A DNA stretch of 17,466 bases from an uncultured bacterium. GTDB lineage: Bacteria; Bacillota; Clostridia; Oscillospirales; Acutalibacteraceae. The DNA is taken from assembly GCA_934875675.1 (NCBI GenBank), contig CAKXIK010000052.1, positions 1-17,466 on the forward strand, given 5' to 3'. Position 1 is the stretch's first letter. Every line of letters starts with the position of its first letter. Below, in pieces: positions 14,466 to 17,466 of the stretch. Made by a program: the position numbers and the translations under genes. The notes beneath the pieces are model-generated. The model was not told the DNA's origin. It saw only the letters and a list, made by a program, of their open reading frames with translations, and ran no database searches.

Positions 14466-15287
14466 TTATTTTACCGTTTTCTGCTGCGAAATGCAAGGGA
14501 GAGCATACAAATGAGCATTACCGCGCTTTCCAATCCGTTCCACCACTTGCAACTCCGTCAAGATATTCAGTGCCACTTGCCCCACAGAACGCGGGATGTG
14601 CGCATGAAGAGCAAAGACAGCACTATCAAATTGATCCGGCAAGTTCTCCGGCAAAAAAACCGCAAAATCGCTGGGCTGATTCAGAACCCATTCCTGCTGC
14701 ATCGACTCCGGAATCCGGTCATATTTCTCTGCACGATTCTTTTTTTGCGCACCATATCCGTTTAACAACCGATATTCTTCCGCTGTCAATTCTACCACGC
14801 GAAAAAAAAGATTTGGATTTTTTAAAAAGGGCTTAATCCGATACAACTCCGAAAAAAAAGAATATCGGCTACCACACCGGAACCATTTTCCTTGCTGCAC
14901 AATTTCTCCCGTCTGCGGGTCAATCCAATTCAAGCGTTTGCGAACTACGACAGGATATACCACCGTAACCCGGCAAAGCGGTAAAAATGCGTTCAGCTTA
15001 GGGCGAAGCTTTTCAAATTGCCGCGTCTGAATTTCAAAAATCCCATTTTCTCCAACGGCATCGGCTACAAATCCTCCAAGAGATACTTCATGATTGTCGC
15101 CATATGGTTCATAATAACGTTTGAGCACCGCATGAATTGTTTTTTCGCCCAATGTTCCGATTCCGTCACAAGTTCTGTTTTGTAAGGTTTCTGATCTGGC
15201 TTTTTGAAACAGCGCCTCGTCCATATATATGACCATTCCCTTCAAATGCACTGACATTTGGCCTGAGTTCCGGTAATCATCTACCAC
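14466..15287 (-). CDS. Uncharacterised protein, candidate PD-(D/E)XK nuclease with C-terminal winged helix
   Basis: A protein of 273 residues from GTG 15285-15287 (AGGA 6 bases upstream), or 252 from ATG 15222-15224, where the conserved-looking part begins (MDEALFQKAR). I do not recognise a named family. Numbering from the GTG, a helix with GIGTLGEKT (Glu48) precedes strands carrying GGFVADAV (Asp76) and GIFEIQTR (Glu85-x-Gln87). The order helix-Glu, Asp, Glu-x-Gln fits a PD-(D/E)XK nuclease core with Gln in place of Lys. A middle region (110-200) is rich in Arg, Lys and Tyr. The end (about 222-262, VGQVALNILTELQVVERIG) looks like a DNA-binding winged helix. It is divergent from the MATE gene and 43 bases before the dUTPase fusion, which suggests a DNA-maintenance role. 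The function is inference. Confidence 0.75.
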   Translation of the reverse strand: MVDDYRNSGQMSVHLKGMVIYMDEALFQKARSETLQNRTCDGIGTLGEKTIHAVLKRYYEPYGDNHEVSLGGFVADAVGENGIFEIQTRQFEKLRPKLNAFLPLCRVTVVYPVVVRKRLNWIDPQTGEIVQQGKWFRCGSRYSFFSELYRIKPFLKNPNLFFRVVELTAEEYRLLNGYGAQKKNRAEKYDRIPESMQQEWVLNQPSDFAVFLPENLPDQFDSAVFALHAHIPRSVGQVALNILTELQVVERIGKRGNAHLYALPCISQQKTVK

Positions 15288-15301
15288 AATTTTCCTAATG
15301 A

Positions 15302-15330
15302 TGAATCAAATACAACTTTGCTGTGATTCA
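15302..15330. repeat. Inverted repeat TGAATCA/TGATTCA in the divergent promoter region
   Basis: Perfect 7-base arms (15302-15308 and 15324-15330) are separated by 15 bases, directly in front of the nuclease-candidate gene. The centre-to-centre distance of 22 bases is about two helical turns, as in some operators. It could equally be chance in A+T-rich DNA. Confidence 0.3.
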
Positions 15331-15392
15331 AAATTGCAGAAAGCTACTCGCAATCAATTATTTTTTGTTGATCGCTATATTCGAAATAGTTT

Positions 15393-15425
15393 GTTCACAA
15401 TTGAACCATGCAGTTACGCTATAAT
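15393..15425 (+). promoter_or_regulatory. Promoter/operator region of the MATE gene
   Basis: TATAAT at 15420-15425 lies 33 bases before the MATE start codon. Upstream is a dyad GTTCA-CAAT-TGAAC (15393-15406). The TTGAAC inside it is only 13 bases from TATAAT and TTCACA is 20 bases away, so no standard 16-18 spacing is available. That would suit a promoter that needs an activator or is controlled at the dyad. Confidence 0.4.
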
Positions 15426-15457
15426 AATAAAATATGCTATGAAAAGAGGCTATATTT

Positions 15458-16837
15458 ATGGAACAAAATGAGCGTTTGGCAACGGAAAGCGTACCCCGGC
15501 TTTTGCTGCGGTTATCTCTGCCGGCTGTCACAGCGCAGGTGATTAATGCACTTTATAATATCGTTGACCGCATGTATATCGGAAGAATTGCTGAAATTGG
15601 CACCAATGCTCTGACTGGGGTGGGCATTACTTTCCCTGTGATCATGATTATCTCGGCATTTGCGTCACTGATTGGTATGGGAGGTGCTCCGTTTACTTCC
15701 ATCAAAATGGGGCAACGGGACAATGAAGGCGCTGAACGAATTTTGGGTAACTGCACCATGATGTTGGTTACCATCTCCGTTATCTTAACGGCTGTACTGT
15801 TTTTTGTCAAGCAGCCGGTACTTTATCTGTTTGGTGCAAGCGACGTCACTTTTCCTTATGCCAATGATTATTTGTCCATTTATTTGGTTGGCACGCTTGC
15901 CGTCCAGATCTCCCTTGGGCTGAATTCCTTTATTACCGCGCAGGGATATGCCTCCACTGCAATGGCAACGGTATTGATTGGTGCAGTTTGCAACATTGTA
16001 CTCGACCCAATTTTTATTTTCTTATTGGGCATGGGAGTCAAGGGCGCCGCATTGGCAACTATTATTTCTCAAACTGTTTCCGCCGTTTGGGTTATCTGTT
16101 TTTTGACCGGCAAAAAAGCAGTTTTAAAAATTCGACGCAAGTTTCTTTCCTTTGTTTGCAATGATACCGGGCGTGTTCTTGCCTTGGGACTTTCGCCCTT
16201 TATTATGCAGTCCACTGAAAGCCTGATTCAGATTTGCTTTAACGTAACATTAAAACAGTTCGGTACAGATCTGGACATTGGTGCAATGGTAATTCTGACG
16301 AGTGTTATGCAGATGGTTTTGATGCCGCTTTCAGGTGTTACGCAAGGCGCACAACCGATCATCGGCTACAATTATGGCGCAAAGAATTATGCCCGTGTCA
16401 AAAGTACCATTAAATACATGGTTGGTATCTGCTGTGCATATGCCGTGGTAATTTGGACTTTGTGCATTTTCTTCCCGCGTATCCCCTGCTCCATTTTTTC
16501 CGGAGACGAACATCTTGTCCCCCTTGCGGCGGGATATATGAAAACCTTCTGCTTTGGTATTCTTCTTTTTGGTTTGCAGATCGCCTTTCAAAATTCTTTT
16601 GTTGCCCTGGGCAATGCAAAATATTCTATTTTTCTGGCGCTTTTGCGTAAGATCGTTCTGCTGATTCCATTGACCTTGATTCTTCCCCGTATTGGTCTGG
16701 GCGTTTATGGGGTTTTCCTTTCGGAACCGATTGCGGATATCTGTGCGGCGTTGACGACAACCACCATTTTTCTTCTTTCCGCAAAAAAATTTTTAAATCC
16801 ATCGAATAATTCCGACTCCTCCACTGCAAATAAGTAA
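15458..16837 (+). CDS. MATE family multidrug/Na+ antiporter
   Basis: A 459-residue inner-membrane exporter with about twelve hydrophobic helices. It begins MEQNERLATESVPRLLLRLS, followed by LPAVTAQVINALYNIVDRMYIG, the typical first helix of the MATE group near MepA/DinF. The duplicated architecture is visible: the second half restarts around SPFIMQSTESLIQICFN. MATE pumps expel cationic drugs or metabolites using Na+ or H+ gradients, and the substrate cannot be told here. ATG 15458-15460 has GAGG 8 bases upstream. It is transcribed away from the nuclease candidate and is followed after 60 bases by mntP on the same strand, so the two may share a transcript. Confidence 0.95.
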   Translation: MEQNERLATESVPRLLLRLSLPAVTAQVINALYNIVDRMYIGRIAEIGTNALTGVGITFPVIMIISAFASLIGMGGAPFTSIKMGQRDNEGAERILGNCTMMLVTISVILTAVLFFVKQPVLYLFGASDVTFPYANDYLSIYLVGTLAVQISLGLNSFITAQGYASTAMATVLIGAVCNIVLDPIFIFLLGMGVKGAALATIISQTVSAVWVICFLTGKKAVLKIRRKFLSFVCNDTGRVLALGLSPFIMQSTESLIQICFNVTLKQFGTDLDIGAMVILTSVMQMVLMPLSGVTQGAQPIIGYNYGAKNYARVKSTIKYMVGICCAYAVVIWTLCIFFPRIPCSIFSGDEHLVPLAAGYMKTFCFGILLFGLQIAFQNSFVALGNAKYSIFLALLRKIVLLIPLTLILPRIGLGVYGVFLSEPIADICAALTTTTIFLLSAKKFLNPSNNSDSSTANK

Positions 16838-16897
16838 TTTATTGATACACCCACAATCATATTTTAATTTATATTTAAATAAAAGGATGGTCATGGA

Positions 16898-17466
16898 ATG
16901 GATATTGTTTCTTTAATTGGAATTTCAGTGGGGTTGGCAATGGATGCTTTTGCGGTATCTATTTCCAATGGTGCAACTTATCGGCGCGCAACGGTTGGAG
17001 ACGCACTCAAGACTGCTGCATTTTTCGGTATCTTTCAGGCAGTAATGCCAATGATCGGCTGGGTTGCCGGCACTGCATTTACACAGTTTATTACCAATGT
17101 GGACCATTGGATTGCACTGATTCTGCTTGGTTATCTGGGCGGAAAAATGTTACTGGAAGCTCTTAAAAAGAACAAAGAAGATTCCTCAAAGGAAACACCT
17201 GCTTCTTGTCAAGGGCTGGAAGGTTACTTAACGTATCGCGCATTATTTACTCTGGCCGTCGCCACTAGTATTGATGCTTTGGCAACCGGATTGCTTCTTC
17301 CGTCCGCAGTGGGAGCTTCTTCCCTTGTATTAATGCTGATTTCTGTCGGAACCATTGGTTTGATTACGTTCCTGATTAGCTTTGGCGGTGTTTACATCGG
17401 GAAAAAATTCGGAAAGTTGTTCAGTTGTAAAGCTGAGATTTTTGGCGGCGCCGTTCTTATTCTGAT
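16898..17466 (+). CDS. mntP: Manganese efflux pump MntP family (partial, C-terminus outside window)
   Basis: 189 residues are visible before the right edge, and family length suggests only about 10-15 are missing. It begins MDIVSLIGISVGLAMDAFAV. The MDAFAVS motif in helix 1 and the matching SIDALATG motif in helix 4 (internal pseudo-repeat) carry the membrane aspartates important for Mn2+ export. Six hydrophobic helices are expected, with a charged loop containing KKNKEDSSKE between helices 3 and 4. ATG 16898-16900 has AAAGGA about 10 bases upstream; earlier ATGs at 16887 and 16893 are in a frame that stops quickly. The 60-base gap after the MATE gene is too short for a Mn2+-sensing yybP-ykoY riboswitch, so it is probably read from the MATE promoter. 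Confidence 0.92.
   Translation, partial: MDIVSLIGISVGLAMDAFAVSISNGATYRRATVGDALKTAAFFGIFQAVMPMIGWVAGTAFTQFITNVDHWIALILLGYLGGKMLLEALKKNKEDSSKETPASCQGLEGYLTYRALFTLAVATSIDALATGLLLPSAVGASSLVLMLISVGTIGLITFLISFGGVYIGKKFGKLFSCKAEIFGGAVLIL

Noticed and set aside
14303..14836. A 177-codon open frame on the plus strand
   Set aside because: It runs antisense across the end of the nuclease candidate and the start of the dUTPase fusion, has no recognisable features, and is explained by codon composition of the real genes.
16838..16897. A Mn2+ (yybP-ykoY) riboswitch before mntP
   Set aside because: Only 60 A+T-rich bases are available and the conserved loops of that riboswitch are not present.

Overview
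The window looks like chromosomal DNA of a low-to-medium G+C Firmicute of class Clostridia, probably in the Ruminococcaceae/Oscillospiraceae range. The evidence is AGGAGG-type ribosome binding sites before most genes, sigma-A-like promoters, the tepA/spoIIIE-type cluster, the trmK-nif3 pair, RqcH, a DUF1858 redox protein, and the protein sequences themselves. I see no prophage, insertion sequence, CRISPR array or rRNA. Most of the window is core housekeeping sequence. The less ordinary parts are the 7.9-8.7 kb gap and the 13.7-15.3 kb pair.

Layout. (1) 1-7861, minus strand: a tight run reading right to left, tepA (ClpP-like protease), uppP (undecaprenyl-diphosphatase), an FtsK/SpoIIIE DNA translocase (TTG start), a YgiQ-type radical SAM protein, a ComEC-like metallo-hydrolase, a DUF3006 protein and, cut by the window edge, a small membrane protein. 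Several junctions overlap or nearly touch. Themes are envelope and lipid-carrier recycling and chromosome translocation. (2) 7862-8971: an accessory gap. It holds the tepA promoters and an inverted repeat, a degenerate plus-strand remnant of a sortase-anchored surface protein (QPQTG sorting signal kept), two convergent terminators, and a tRNA-Ala(GGC) gene with its own promoter. (3) 8972-12286, minus strand: trmK, nif3-like and rqcH in transcription order. rqcH lies just upstream of the tRNA-Ala gene; RqcH is the factor that adds alanine tails using tRNA-Ala. (4) 12312-13657, minus: a DUF1858 redox protein with its own promoter and terminator, then a lactonase-type beta-propeller. (5) 13745-15287, minus: an unusual pair, an uncharacterised protein that I read as a candidate PD-(D/E)XK nuclease with a winged helix, followed by a Cys-rich-domain/dUTPase fusion that carries a strong internal ribosome binding site before the dUTPase part. 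(6) 15458-17466, plus: a MATE efflux transporter and a nearly complete MntP-type manganese exporter cut by the right edge.

The strongest leads for something undescribed are the fused, possibly dual-start Cys-rich dUTPase with its neighbour nuclease candidate, and the rqcH/tRNA-Ala adjacency. Nothing here is clearly a new defence or mobile system.
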